DNA of 64,000 nt from Ruegeria denitrificans. Its GTDB lineage: Bacteria; Pseudomonadota; Alphaproteobacteria; Rhodobacterales; Rhodobacteraceae. Of the stretch, positions 1-8,424 are shown one piece after another. The position numbers and the translations under genes are program-made. Position 1 is the first letter of the stretch, and every line of letters starts with the position of its first letter. The stretch spans positions 124,001 to 188,000 of the forward strand of contig NZ_CYUD01000005.1 in assembly GCF_001458295.1 (NCBI RefSeq), written 5' to 3'. Under the pieces are notes generated by a model. It made no database searches. It was not told where the DNA came from and saw only the letters and a list, made by a program, of their open reading frames with translations.

Positions 1-661
1 TTGCCCGCAGCCCGTGCTTTTCCGCCACCGATTTTGTCATGAACTTGAAGAAGGAATGCTTGTCGGCCGTGCGCAGTGCGTCGTCGAATTCCCAGTTCAT
101 TTCGAACTGGCCATTTGCATCCTCGTGGTCGTTTTGATACGGCCCCCAACCCAATTCCAGCATGTAGTCGCAGATTTCACGTACCACGTCATAGCGGCGC
201 ATCACCGCCTGTTGGTCGTAACAGGGCTTTTCCGCCGTATCGAACGGGTCCGAAATCTGCTCGCCATCGGGTGTGAGCAGGAAAAACTCGGCCTCGATAC
301 CCGTTTTAACGTGCAAACCCTCGTCAGCCGCTTCGCCAATCAGGCGGCGCAGAACGTTACGTGGGGCCTGCGCTACGTCTTCGCCTTCCATGACACAATT
401 GCCAGCGACCCACGCCACCTCTGGCTTCCATGGCAATTGAATGACCGAGGACGGATCCGGCACCGCCAGCATATCGGGATGTGCAGGCGTCATATCCAGC
501 CATGTGGCAAACCCGGCAAAACCTGCACCTTCTTCCTGCATGTCGGCGATGGCTTGCGCAGGCACCAGCTTGGCCCTCTGTCCACCGAACAGGTCGGTGA
601 ATGAGATCATAAAGTATTTGACGCCATTTTCTTTGGCGAAAGCTGCCAGATCTGTCGTCAT
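1..661 (-). CDS. glnT: Type III glutamine synthetase / gamma-glutamylmethylamide synthetase-like enzyme (C-terminal part outside window)
   Basis: The reverse strand reads from an ATG at 659-661, preceded by a GGGAAAGGAAAG ribosome site, to the window edge without a stop (220 codons). The start MTTDLAAFAKENG, the segment FTDLFGGQRAKLVP and the metal-ligand type motif GIEAEFFLL are those of the glutamine synthetase fold, in the shorter type III/GlnT-GmaS branch. The enzyme would ligate ammonia or methylamine to glutamate with ATP. It lies directly downstream of glxD, 81 bases away and behind a hairpin, so it is probably the last or an attenuated gene of the glx operon. GlnT (ammonia) and GmaS (methylamine, first step of the N-methylglutamate pathway) are close relatives, and the visible half does not decide between them. 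The symbol is therefore tentative. Confidence 0.85.
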   Translation of the reverse strand, partial: MTTDLAAFAKENGVKYFMISFTDLFGGQRAKLVPAQAIADMQEEGAGFAGFATWLDMTPAHPDMLAVPDPSSVIQLPWKPEVAWVAGNCVMEGEDVAQAPRNVLRRLIGEAADEGLHVKTGIEAEFFLLTPDGEQISDPFDTAEKPCYDQQAVMRRYDVVREICDYMLELGWGPYQNDHEDANGQFEMNWEFDDALRTADKHSFFKFMTKSVAEKHGLRA

Positions 662-701
662 GGTCGGCTTTCCTTTCCCTGTTGAAGTCATTTAATAGAA
701 G

Positions 702-732
702 AAAGGCGCAACCCCGTGGGGCCGCGCCTTTT
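702..732 (-). terminator. Intercistronic hairpin between glxD and glnT
   Basis: An inverted repeat of AAAGGCGC/GCGCCTTT (8 bp) with an inner CCCC/GGGG helix is followed, in the direction of transcription, by a modest pyrimidine stretch (TTCTTCT). It sits between the glxD stop and the glnT start. It could terminate part of the transcription or protect the upstream message, giving unequal expression of the two parts of the operon. Confidence 0.6.
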
Positions 733-742
733 GAATGTCAGA

Positions 743-2080
743 TTAGAAACCTGCTTTTCCCGGGTACCAGTCAGTCCCCGCCAGCGGCACTTTGGCCATG
801 GCCGCCGCCTCCATCGTCAGTGCACAGAGGTCTTCTGGCTCCAGATTGTGCAGGTGATTATGCCCACAGGCGCGCGCGATTGTCTGCGCCTCAAGGGTCA
901 TGACCTTGAGGTAGTTGCGTAGGCGCCGACCAGCATCAACCGGATCAACCCGCGCTGCGAGGTCGGGGTCCTGTGTCGTGATGCCCGCCGGGTCCTGACC
1001 CTCGTGCCAGTCATCATATGCCCCTGTCGTGGTGCCCAGTTTCTGATACTCGGATTCCCATTTGGGATCATTATCCCCCAACGCGATTAGTGCCGCGGTT
1101 CCAATGGCCACGGCGTCGGCGCCCAAAGCCAATGCCTTGGCCACGTCCGCACCGGTTCGAATGCCGCCTGAAATCACCAGTTGGACCTCACGGTGAACAC
1201 CCAGGTCCTGCAGTGCCTGTACCGCTGGTCGGATACAGGACAAGGTCGGCAAGCCAACATGTTCAATGAACACATCCTGCGTTGCAGCGGTGCCACCTTG
1301 CATCCCGTCCATCACCACCACGTCAGCACCCGCCTTCACCGCCAGAGCCGTGTCATAATAAGGACGTGTTGCGCCGACCTTGACGTAGATCGGAACCTGC
1401 CAATTGGTGATCTCACGCAGTTCGAGGATCTTGATCTCAAGATCGTCCGGCCCCGTCCAATCAGGGTGACGACACGCCGATCGCTGGTCGATGCCTTTGG
1501 GCAGCGTCCGCATATCAGCGACCCGGTCGCTGATTTTCTGACCCAGCAGCATACCGCCGCCGCCCGGCTTGGCCCCCTGCCCCACAACGATTTCAATGGC
1601 ATCCGCCTTGCGTAGATCATTGGGGTTCATGCCATAGCGGCTGGGAAGGTACTGATACACAAGCTTGGTCGAGTGGCCGCGCTCTTCCGGTGTCATGCCG
1701 CCATCGCCGGTGGTGGTCGATGTACCGGCGGCAGATGCGCCGCGACCCAAAGCTTCCTTGGCTGGGCCAGACAACGCACCAAAGCTCATCCCCGCAATGG
1801 TGATTGGGATATCCAGCTTAATCGGGTTCTTGGCAAAACGCGTGCCCAGCGTGACCGAGGTATCACAACGTTCGCGATACCCTTCCAAAGGGTAGCGGGA
1901 CACTGACGCGCCAAGAAACAGAAGATCGTCGAAATGCGGAACACGACGTTTTGCTCCGCCGCCACGGATGTCATATATGCCGGTTGCAGCAGCACGGCGA
2001 ATTTCCGCATTGATTTCGTTGGTGAAGGTCGCCGATTGAATTGGCATCGTGCGTGGAATTCTTGAATCCATATCTTTCAT
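743..2080 (-). CDS. glxD: FMN-binding glutamate synthase family protein (GlxD / MgsC-like subunit)
   Basis: This 445-residue protein is the FMN-binding (beta/alpha)8-barrel part of a glutamate synthase. Motifs seen in order are MSFGALSGPAKEALGRG, QGAKPGGGGMLLG, VVVMDGMQGGTAAT and SGGIRTGADVAKALALGADA, the last being a phosphate-binding barrel end. With the separate amidotransferase (GlxB) and GXGXG subunit (GlxC) upstream it would rebuild a three-subunit enzyme like N-methylglutamate synthase MgsABC. Where classical GltB has C-x5-C-x4-C for a 3Fe-4S cluster, this protein has HEGQDPAGITTQDP with no cysteines. The cluster is therefore probably absent, as appears usual for this branch. It is the third gene of the operon, 11 bases after glxC. 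The amine actually used cannot be read from the sequence. Confidence 0.85.
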   Translation of the reverse strand: MKDMDSRIPRTMPIQSATFTNEINAEIRRAAATGIYDIRGGGAKRRVPHFDDLLFLGASVSRYPLEGYRERCDTSVTLGTRFAKNPIKLDIPITIAGMSFGALSGPAKEALGRGASAAGTSTTTGDGGMTPEERGHSTKLVYQYLPSRYGMNPNDLRKADAIEIVVGQGAKPGGGGMLLGQKISDRVADMRTLPKGIDQRSACRHPDWTGPDDLEIKILELREITNWQVPIYVKVGATRPYYDTALAVKAGADVVVMDGMQGGTAATQDVFIEHVGLPTLSCIRPAVQALQDLGVHREVQLVISGGIRTGADVAKALALGADAVAIGTAALIALGDNDPKWESEYQKLGTTTGAYDDWHEGQDPAGITTQDPDLAARVDPVDAGRRLRNYLKVMTLEAQTIARACGHNHLHNLEPEDLCALTMEAAAMAKVPLAGTDWYPGKAGF

Positions 2081-2091
2081 GCCCCTGATCC

Positions 2092-2775
2092 TTAGTACGC
2101 GGCCGAATTGTCGACGTCGAAGTTATAGAGGTTACGGGCGGAGCCATAGCGCTTGAAGTCTTCTGGCTTTGCATCAATTTCTGCGCGATCCAGAAGGTCT
2201 TTAAGAATCTCGATGTGTTCAGGCCGCATTTCCTTTTCGACGCAGTCTGCACCAAGGCTTTTCACCGAACCGCGAACAAAAAGCCGTGCTTCGTAAAGCG
2301 AGTCTCCAAGCGCATCACCGGCGTCACCGCAGACAACCAGATTGCCGGCCTGTGCCATGAAAGCACACATGTGGCCGATATTTCCCTGAACGACGATATC
2401 AATGCCCTTCATCGAAATACCACAGCGCGAGCTAGCGTTACCCTTGATGACAAGCAACCCACCATGGCCGGTCGCGCCCGCATACTGGCTGGCATCCCCT
2501 TCCACGACAACGGTTCCGGACATCATATTTTCAGCGACACCCGGGCCAACCGACCCCTCGACGCGCACGGTTGCCTGCTGGTTCATCCCTGCGCAGTAAT
2601 ACCCGGTTGAACCTTTCACAGTCACCTCGATCGGAGCGTCTAGTCCGACGGCAATCGCATGGCTGCCCTTGGGGTTTTTAACCTCCCAGTTGGTTTGGTT
2701 GGTATCAACGCTTTGCGCTTGCAAGGTTTGGTTCAGTTCACGCAGACCGTTCTCTGCGACATCAAAGGTCTGCAT
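2092..2775 (-). CDS. glxC: GXGXG-motif glutamate synthase subunit (GlxC / MgsB-like)
   Basis: This 227-residue protein corresponds to the C-terminal right-handed beta-helix domain of glutamate synthase large subunits. Serial turns of the type VRVEGSVGPG, VVVEGDASQYAG, LLVIKGNASSRCG and IVVQGNIG are visible across about residues 65-180. This domain normally forms the ammonia tunnel and interdomain scaffold and carries no active site itself. I chose the ATG at 2773-2775 (MQTFDVAENG), one base past the glxB stop, with GGAG about 10 bases upstream inside glxB. A longer in-frame reading would run into glxB and has no ribosome site. The close spacing points to translational coupling with glxB. Confidence 0.85.
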   Translation of the reverse strand: MQTFDVAENGLRELNQTLQAQSVDTNQTNWEVKNPKGSHAIAVGLDAPIEVTVKGSTGYYCAGMNQQATVRVEGSVGPGVAENMMSGTVVVEGDASQYAGATGHGGLLVIKGNASSRCGISMKGIDIVVQGNIGHMCAFMAQAGNLVVCGDAGDALGDSLYEARLFVRGSVKSLGADCVEKEMRPEHIEILKDLLDRAEIDAKPEDFKRYGSARNLYNFDVDNSAAY

Positions 2776-2776
2776 A

Positions 2777-3673
2777 TCAGTGACTCCAGAAGTAGACGGT
2801 TGCTGGTTCTGGTTCCCAAACCTTGGCATCTTCGATCCCGGGCAAGTTCACCAGGGCACGGTATTCGCTGCCGAAAGCCACATATTGGTCGGTTTCGGCC
2901 ATGACTGCCGGCTTACAGGCAATCGGGTCGCGAACGACACCGAAACCGTCCTTGGTTCCGACAACAAAGTTGAAGAACCCGTCCAGATCTTCGATGCTGT
3001 TTTCCAGCGCTTCACCGAGTGTGGCGCCTTGCTGCATCTTCCAGGTCAAGTAGGCCGCTCCAACTTCGGTATCGTTCATCGATTCAACCCGCACACCTTC
3101 GCGCTTGAGCTTGCGGCGCAACGAGTTGTGGTTGGACAGCGATCCGTTATGTACCAGACACTGATCGGCCCCGGTCGAAAACGGGTGTGCGCCTTCGGTG
3201 GTGACGGCGGATTCCGTCGCCATGCGGGTGTGTCCGATGCCGTGAGTACCGCTCATCTTGGACAGATCGAAGCGTGCTGCAACATCCTCGGGCAGCCCAA
3301 CTTCTTTATAAATCTCAATAACCTCACCGTCTGACATGACGCGCAGTCCCGGGCGAAGGTCACGAACGGTTGCACGCGCTGCTTCTACCTGTGCAGCCTC
3401 AAGCTCAAGCACTGCATGTGTATCGTTTCGCTGCAGGGATACTGCAGAACCAATCTGCTCACTCAATTCATCGGCCAACGAGGCAAAATCCGCATCGGGG
3501 TCATCCGACTGGACCGTTAATTTCGACTTTCCATTGGCTTCGCTGCCATAAATCGCGATGCCCGCGCTATCCGGCCCGCGATCCGTCATCGTGATCAGCA
3601 TATCTGTGAGCATGGCCCCGAGCTGGGGTTCAAGTGTTCTGTCCTTCAGAAACAGACCGACTATTCCGCACAT
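2777..3673 (-). CDS. glxB: Class II glutamine amidotransferase (GlxB / MgsA-like subunit)
   Basis: This 298-residue protein begins MCGIVGLF, the class II (Ntn-hydrolase) amidotransferase start in which Cys2 is the nucleophile after Met removal. Further family motifs are TDRGPDSAGIAIYG, GIGHTRMATESAVT and AHPFSTGADQCLVHNGSLSN. It would release ammonia, or process the amine donor, from glutamine or gamma-glutamylmethylamide for the GlxD barrel. The start is fixed by Cys2 and by AGGAGA upstream; an upstream in-frame extension is not used. It is the first gene of the glxBCD(-glnT) operon. About 80 bases upstream lies a box shared with the glxA regulator promoter, so the operon is probably controlled by the XRE-cupin and/or GlxA proteins. 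Confidence 0.87.
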   Translation of the reverse strand: MCGIVGLFLKDRTLEPQLGAMLTDMLITMTDRGPDSAGIAIYGSEANGKSKLTVQSDDPDADFASLADELSEQIGSAVSLQRNDTHAVLELEAAQVEAARATVRDLRPGLRVMSDGEVIEIYKEVGLPEDVAARFDLSKMSGTHGIGHTRMATESAVTTEGAHPFSTGADQCLVHNGSLSNHNSLRRKLKREGVRVESMNDTEVGAAYLTWKMQQGATLGEALENSIEDLDGFFNFVVGTKDGFGVVRDPIACKPAVMAETDQYVAFGSEYRALVNLPGIEDAKVWEPEPATVYFWSH

Positions 3674-3740
3674 CAGTGAGTGTCTCCTGATTAAATTCGC
3701 ACCTGACGCTAACATCGTGGTTCCGGGAAATCAACAACAG

Positions 3741-3763
3741 GAATATAAATTTCCTATCAAGAA
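3741..3763. promoter_or_regulatory. Candidate operator of the glxB operon
   Basis: The 17 bases starting at 3741 (gaatataaatttcctat) match 16 of 17 bases starting at 4591 upstream of the glxA-type regulator. The following bases complete an imperfect palindrome, TTCCTA-T-CAAGAA at 3751-3763. It lies 78-90 bases upstream of the glxB start. The likely binder is the XRE-cupin regulator encoded next door, but this is inference. Confidence 0.5.
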
Positions 3764-3859
3764 AATTAATATGAGTTTCCCTTATGTAACAAACAAGCGA
3801 AGACAAGCGCACAAACCATTTCAAGTCGCACAGCCCAAGACCAATGATTCTCTGACAGG

Positions 3860-4510
3860 TCAGTTTGATTGAGGATAAGAAATGATCGACAAATAACGGG
3901 ATGGGAGCTTTTTCAGGACTTCCGGTCCGTGCGGGGCGTCAGCATCAAAGAAAAGTGCGTCTCCGGGTTTGAGTTGAAATATCCGGTCGCCGTGACGATA
4001 TTCAGCTTCGCCTTCGAGCATGAACAGCAATTCGATACCATCGTGCTGGAAGGTCGGAAACCTATCCGATTCTTCGGTCAGGGTAATAAGATAGGGTTCA
4101 ACAACGACGCCACTGGCATTTTGCCCAAGATGCCCAAGCAGATTGTACTGATGACCGGCCCGTGTTCCGGCGCGGTCAGTTTCGACCCCCTCGCCTGCCT
4201 TTGTGTGCACCGCATTGCGTGTCTCTTCGAACCGCCGAAAAAAGGATGTGATTGACGTACTCAACGCATCCGCCAAGGCCTGCAAAGTCGTCAGCGACGG
4301 CGATGTGTTCCCGTTTTCGATCTTGGACAACATGCCAATGGACAGGCCGGTGGACACCGACAATTCCGCGATCGTGATACCTTGCTGCAGACGTAAAGTG
4401 CGAATTTCGCGCCCGATCGCGACTTCGAGGTTCTTTTCGCCACTGTCAGTAATCTTGTGCGGATCCTGCCTGAGCACCGATGATTCCTTCGGATTCTTAG
4501 ATCGCACCAT
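3860..4510 (-). CDS. XRE-family transcriptional regulator with C-terminal cupin sensor domain
   Basis: This 216-residue protein has an XRE helix-turn-helix at about residues 30-85 (REIRTLRLQQGITIAELS, then SIGMLSKIENGNTSPSL). A cupin-2 fold follows at about 140-212, with HDGIELLFMLEGEAEY and LKPGDALFFDADAPHGPE. Proteins of this build are usually small-molecule-responsive regulators of amine, amino-acid or polyamine catabolic operons. It lies between the glxBCD operon and the divergent glxA-type gene. It is transcribed toward glxB but separated from it by 186 bases, which hold the candidate operator. It is a good candidate for the local repressor; the ligand is unknown, with an amine or gamma-glutamyl compound as a plausible guess from context. 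Confidence 0.85.
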   Translation of the reverse strand: MVRSKNPKESSVLRQDPHKITDSGEKNLEVAIGREIRTLRLQQGITIAELSVSTGLSIGMLSKIENGNTSPSLTTLQALADALSTSITSFFRRFEETRNAVHTKAGEGVETDRAGTRAGHQYNLLGHLGQNASGVVVEPYLITLTEESDRFPTFQHDGIELLFMLEGEAEYRHGDRIFQLKPGDALFFDADAPHGPEVLKKLPSRYLSIISYPQSN

Positions 4511-4590
4511 GTTTCTCTCAATACATTCCAGAGTTTACTCAAATCGCATACTTACACAGTGACACATCACAGCACAGCCGCCACCATTAA

Positions 4591-4613
4591 GAATAAAAAT
4601 TTCCTATTAGGAA
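4591..4613. promoter_or_regulatory. Candidate operator between the XRE-cupin and GlxA-type regulators
   Basis: A perfect 13-base palindrome TTCCTA-T-TAGGAA occupies 4601-4613, preceded by gaataaaaat. It lies 69 bases before the chosen glxA start and 91 bases upstream of the divergent XRE-cupin start, so it could control both. The same AT-rich lead plus half-site occurs upstream of glxB at 3741. Confidence 0.55.
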
Positions 4614-4681
4614 TACTTCTGGTATTTTATTCAAGACTGATACCGGATTTGGCCCGGCTGCACCCCACTAGAAAGTCGAAT

Positions 4682-5716
4682 ATGCGCTGCGAATTAAAAA
4701 ATGAAAACGACACGTCCTCGATGGCAGAGAAACCCAAAAGGTTGGGTTTTCTCATCTTTCCCGGCTTTCCAATGTCGTGTTTGAGTTCGGCGATCGAGCC
4801 GCTCAGAGCAGCAAACGAGATTTCAGGTCAGGAGGCTTTCAAATGGACGCTGATCTCTGAATCCGGTCAAGCGATCAATTGCAGCGCCGGCTTGCCATTT
4901 CAACCGGAAATAGCACTAAAGGATGTTAGTGATGTCGACATGCTCTTTCTGCTATCCGAACCAAATGGCAGGTTCGAAAACCCAAGCCCTTCAAACGCGA
5001 AACTGCGTTATCTGGTGCGTCACGGAACACATGCGGGGGCGGTAAGCGGTGGTGTTTTCCCCCTCGCACGTGCAGGGTTGCTGACGGGTCACGTATGCTC
5101 GGTTCACTGGTGCTATAGAACTGCCTTCGAAGCAGAATTCCCCGAGATCGAAACGACTGACGATGTCATCATTCTGGATCAGCGTTGCCGAACCGCAGCA
5201 GGCGCAGCAGGCGCTTTCGATTTGTCCCTGCACCTGGTGGAATCTGCACTCGGAGAAGCGGTGATGACAGAAGTTGCCTGCTGGTTCCAACATCCGCTGA
5301 TCCGAAATCAGGGTGTAAGACAAAATACACCGGCATTCCGGACACATAACACAGCAGACCGTTTGCCATCGAAAGTTTCACAGGCCGTAAAACTCTTCTC
5401 TGAGAATCTCGAATTTCCGCTGACCACCCGAGAGGTCGCCAATCAGGTTGGCATATCATCCCGGCAACTTGAACGGAGTTTCAAACAGGCAACAGGCCAA
5501 AGTCCGGGCGAGTATTATCGTCAGATCCGCATGCGAGCAGCCCGGCAGCTCGTAATTCATACCCAGAACTCTTTGGCGTCGATTGCACTTGCCGTGGGAT
5601 ATGCAAACCTTGCGTCCATGTCTCGCAACTATATTGAATTGTTTGGGTTTTCGCCCAATCAAGAACGCCGAGATATTGGGCAGTTCCGGATCAACCGGAA
5701 TATACCGGTGCCTTAG
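4682..5716 (+). CDS. glxA: GlxA-family transcriptional regulator (DJ-1/PfpI-like domain plus AraC HTH)
   Basis: The N-terminal part (from KRLGFLIFPGFPMSC) has the DJ-1/PfpI-like fold of the GlxA family, including the elbow-like GAVSGGVFPLARAGLL. The C-terminal 100 residues form an AraC DNA-binding domain (TTREVANQVGISSRQLERSF, then GQSPGEYYRQIRMRAARQL and SIALAVGYANLASMSRNY). GlxA-type regulators are known beside glxBCD and in glycine betaine/amine catabolism, so it likely activates the adjacent glx operon. The reading frame is open from 4559. I prefer the ATG at 4682 (AGAAAG upstream, 344 residues); the ATG at 4721 (331 residues) fits the domain start equally well. The gene is divergent from the XRE-cupin gene and shares its control region. 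Confidence 0.82.
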   Translation: MRCELKNENDTSSMAEKPKRLGFLIFPGFPMSCLSSAIEPLRAANEISGQEAFKWTLISESGQAINCSAGLPFQPEIALKDVSDVDMLFLLSEPNGRFENPSPSNAKLRYLVRHGTHAGAVSGGVFPLARAGLLTGHVCSVHWCYRTAFEAEFPEIETTDDVIILDQRCRTAAGAAGAFDLSLHLVESALGEAVMTEVACWFQHPLIRNQGVRQNTPAFRTHNTADRLPSKVSQAVKLFSENLEFPLTTREVANQVGISSRQLERSFKQATGQSPGEYYRQIRMRAARQLVIHTQNSLASIALAVGYANLASMSRNYIELFGFSPNQERRDIGQFRINRNIPVP

Positions 5717-5804
5717 GTTCTACTTGGCACCATTTGATTGTCAGAACTTTCGAATGGCTGAAAATACGCGTCGCGATCCTCGCATATCAACCGATGCGTT
5801 TTAA

Positions 5805-6911
5805 TCAATGATGCGCCTGCGGTTTGTTCATAAAATCTGCCGCCAGAGATTTGTTCATCGCGTCCGTATTGAAGACCAAATTCTTCAACATCCGTTCCGA
5901 CCACTTTAACGCGCCTGAGGTCAGAAGGAATGTTTCCGGCACCACCACCCATTCGCCAATCCAGACACCACCGGATCGTTCGTGTTCGTGCAAGGTTAGC
6001 TCACCTATTTGCTCGGCGCGCTGACGCCCAAGGCGGGCCACGGCTTCGCCAAACTCCGAAGCGCGCTGGTTTCGTTTATGGGCCATCGCCGAAGACGCAC
6101 CTTTGCCAGATTCGTATACCTCAAGAAACTCATTGATATCCGATGACGACAACTGATTAACATTATGGGCGATTTTGCAAAGGGTTCCACAAAGCGTGCC
6201 AAGTGCAGTGATGATATCGGCCATCCCATCGCGGGCATTCTGCCAATGGGGATCAACCACATTAAGTCCAAGAGACGCGGCGATACCCAATTTGATCTGT
6301 TGACCCTCTCCATTTTTATAGCCTCGCAAATCGCCGACAGGTCCGCCAATCTGGACATTCAAACCACGTGCTGCCGCTTCGTTTAGCGCCCGCGATCGAC
6401 GTTCCAGTTCCGAGCGCCAAACCGCAAGCTTCGTCGACAACTGGATTGGAACGGCATGCTGCCCGTTGGTGCGACCCATCATAATTGTGTCAGGATGAGA
6501 GGAAGCAAGATGATCAATAGCCGTGACAATGCGGTTCAGAGCGTTTTCTACAAGTTCAAGTCCCAGTTTCATCTGCAGGGCCGTCGCAGTATCCATAACG
6601 TCCTGCGTAGTTGCCTGGAAATGCACATGCACCGCGTGTTCAGGCACAAGCGCGCGCAGCTGTTTGACCAGACCGACAATCGGGCGCCCAACAAGCATCA
6701 TTTCGGTCTGCAATTCGGTCTTTTTCAGATCGCAAATGGAAAGGGCATTGATCGCTCTTGCGGCTTCGGCGGGGATCAGGCCAGCCATTGCCTGATGCTC
6801 GGCCAGCACCTGTTCCACCCTCAGCCAGGCCGAAATAACCGTATGTTCTGACCAGATGGACCGCATATCGGCGCTGGAAAAACAATCCCGGTAGATACAA
6901 TAGTCAAGCAT
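5805..6911 (-). CDS. Fumarase/aspartase-superfamily lyase (adenylosuccinate lyase / PcaB-like)
   Basis: This 368-residue protein has the all-helical fold of the lyase superfamily. RVEQVLAEHQAMAGLIP lies in the N-terminal domain, HFQATTQDVMDTA in the first active-site region and MMGRTNGQHAVPIQLS in the second. The signature loop reads GKGASSAMAHKRNQ, where the family consensus is GSSxMPxKxNP, so both prolines are replaced. It is shorter than PurB (430 or more) and closest in layout to the PcaB/adenylosuccinate lyase branch. Its ATG overlaps the end of tctA by 8 bases, which makes it the terminal gene of the tctCBA operon. It presumably acts on the (poly)carboxylate the transporter brings in. 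The substrate is not identifiable by eye; an aspartate/succinyl-type adduct is one option. Confidence 0.75.
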   Translation of the reverse strand: MLDYCIYRDCFSSADMRSIWSEHTVISAWLRVEQVLAEHQAMAGLIPAEAARAINALSICDLKKTELQTEMMLVGRPIVGLVKQLRALVPEHAVHVHFQATTQDVMDTATALQMKLGLELVENALNRIVTAIDHLASSHPDTIMMGRTNGQHAVPIQLSTKLAVWRSELERRSRALNEAAARGLNVQIGGPVGDLRGYKNGEGQQIKLGIAASLGLNVVDPHWQNARDGMADIITALGTLCGTLCKIAHNVNQLSSSDINEFLEVYESGKGASSAMAHKRNQRASEFGEAVARLGRQRAEQIGELTLHEHERSGGVWIGEWVVVPETFLLTSGALKWSERMLKNLVFNTDAMNKSLAADFMNKPQAHH

Positions 6912-8418
6912 CTCCTAGCTCTCCTTGCGCAATGCGGCGTTCCTTGATGATCCCGCGAATACGGAACCCCATCGCCGCAAGCCCTACAAGCAGGAAGGCC
7001 AGGGCAATTGGACGCTCTACAAAAACCAGCGCCCCACCCTCGGACATCAGCAGCGACTGGCGAAAGGTTTCTTCCGCCCCCTTCGCCAGAACAAAGGAAA
7101 TGACGAAGGCTGCGACGTTGAAGTCATATTTCCGCATTAGCCAACCAGCGAAACCTGCAACGGTCATGACGGTCACATCAAACATCGACCCACGTGCGGA
7201 ATAAGCGGCAACAAACGAGGTCAGAAAGATCAGCGGATAAAGAACGTTGGTCGGGATCTTCAGGATCAGCCGCGCAACCTGCGTAGCCCCGAAATAGCCG
7301 ATCAAACCGTAGGCAAGAATGCCAAGCATTCCACAGGCGAACAGTTTATAGACCAGTTCCTTATCCGTCAGGAACAGGGTCGGGCCAACCTGAATGCCGT
7401 GGATCAGGAATACACCCAGCAGGATCGCACCGATGGTCGAACCCGGAATGCCAAGCGTCAGCAGAGGGGCCATCGAGGGACCAGATACCGCGTTGTTGGC
7501 GGCCTCGGGTGCAGCCACCCCTTCCAGCGCGCCCTTGCCCCACATCTCGGGGTTTTTGGCGCGACGCTTGCCTTCACCGTATGAGATGAACGCAGCGATG
7601 GCTGAACCCAGACCCGGTAGAACACCGATACCCGCGCCGATGAAGCCGCCACGTAAGGCGTGCGGCAGGCAGGGTTTGTATTCCTCCCATGTCAGGGTGC
7701 TTCCGTCTGCGGTGCTGGCGTTTTCTTCGGTCTCACCCGTGATTTTCCGACGGGTTTCAAGCTGTGCAAAGACCTCACCCAGAACGAACACGCCGATCAT
7801 CAGCGGCACCAAGCCGATACCGTTGGACAGTTCGAATGACCCGAATGTATAGCGTTCTTCGCTAGAGATCGGGTCCAGCCCGACCATCGCAATCAAGATA
7901 CCCATCAGGGCCGATGCCAACCCTTTGATAATGGAATTTCCGATAACCGATCCAATAACCACAAAGGCTGCGAAATAGATGGCGAAGGTTTCCGGTGGCC
8001 CCAGTTTCAGGGCAATGGCTGCGATGAACCCCACACCGATGACCAACAGGATGTCCCCCATCAGATCACCAATGATGGATGAGATCGTGGCGACCCTCAT
8101 CGCTTTGCCCGCCTTGCCAGCGCGCGCCAGCGGATAGCCGTCGATCTGGGTCGCTGCACTGGCCGCTGTTCCGGGCGTATTGAACAGGATCGCCGCAATC
8201 GAGCCGCCATATCGTCCGGACTTTCCGATCACATAAAGAAATGCGAGCGCGAATAACGGCGACATGTAAAAGGTAATGGGCAACAGCATGGCAATCGCGG
8301 CCGAGGCTGTCAGGCCCGGTGTGGCCCCGACGATCATGCCGACAACTGCAGCAAGGACAATCGCAAACAGCAGTGTGGGGTCCGTGATAACCGAAAGAAG
8401 TGCGGGAAAGATTTCCAT
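6904..8418 (-). CDS. tctA: Tripartite tricarboxylate transporter, large permease subunit TctA
   Basis: This 504-residue, very hydrophobic protein has about 10-12 predicted membrane spans. The conserved TctA motif GATPGLTASAAIAMLLPITF sits near residue 32, and a pseudo-repeat GAGIGVLPGLGSAIAAFISY lies in the second half. TTT systems couple a periplasmic binding protein (TctC) to the TctA/TctB membrane pair and import carboxylates using an ion gradient. It follows tctB by 6 bases and overlaps the lyase gene, so the four genes form one operon. The substrate is not predictable; TTT permeases cover citrate, tartrate, terephthalate and many others. Confidence 0.93.
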   Translation of the reverse strand: MEIFPALLSVITDPTLLFAIVLAAVVGMIVGATPGLTASAAIAMLLPITFYMSPLFALAFLYVIGKSGRYGGSIAAILFNTPGTAASAATQIDGYPLARAGKAGKAMRVATISSIIGDLMGDILLVIGVGFIAAIALKLGPPETFAIYFAAFVVIGSVIGNSIIKGLASALMGILIAMVGLDPISSEERYTFGSFELSNGIGLVPLMIGVFVLGEVFAQLETRRKITGETEENASTADGSTLTWEEYKPCLPHALRGGFIGAGIGVLPGLGSAIAAFISYGEGKRRAKNPEMWGKGALEGVAAPEAANNAVSGPSMAPLLTLGIPGSTIGAILLGVFLIHGIQVGPTLFLTDKELVYKLFACGMLGILAYGLIGYFGATQVARLILKIPTNVLYPLIFLTSFVAAYSARGSMFDVTVMTVAGFAGWLMRKYDFNVAAFVISFVLAKGAEETFRQSLLMSEGGALVFVERPIALAFLLVGLAAMGFRIRGIIKERRIAQGELGDA

Positions 8419-8424
8419 GGTGGA

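Noticed and set aside
3860-4510. XRE-cupin gene read as the first gene of the glxB operon
   Set aside because: It is on the same strand but 186 bases away, with an operator-like box between, so it more likely has its own promoter.
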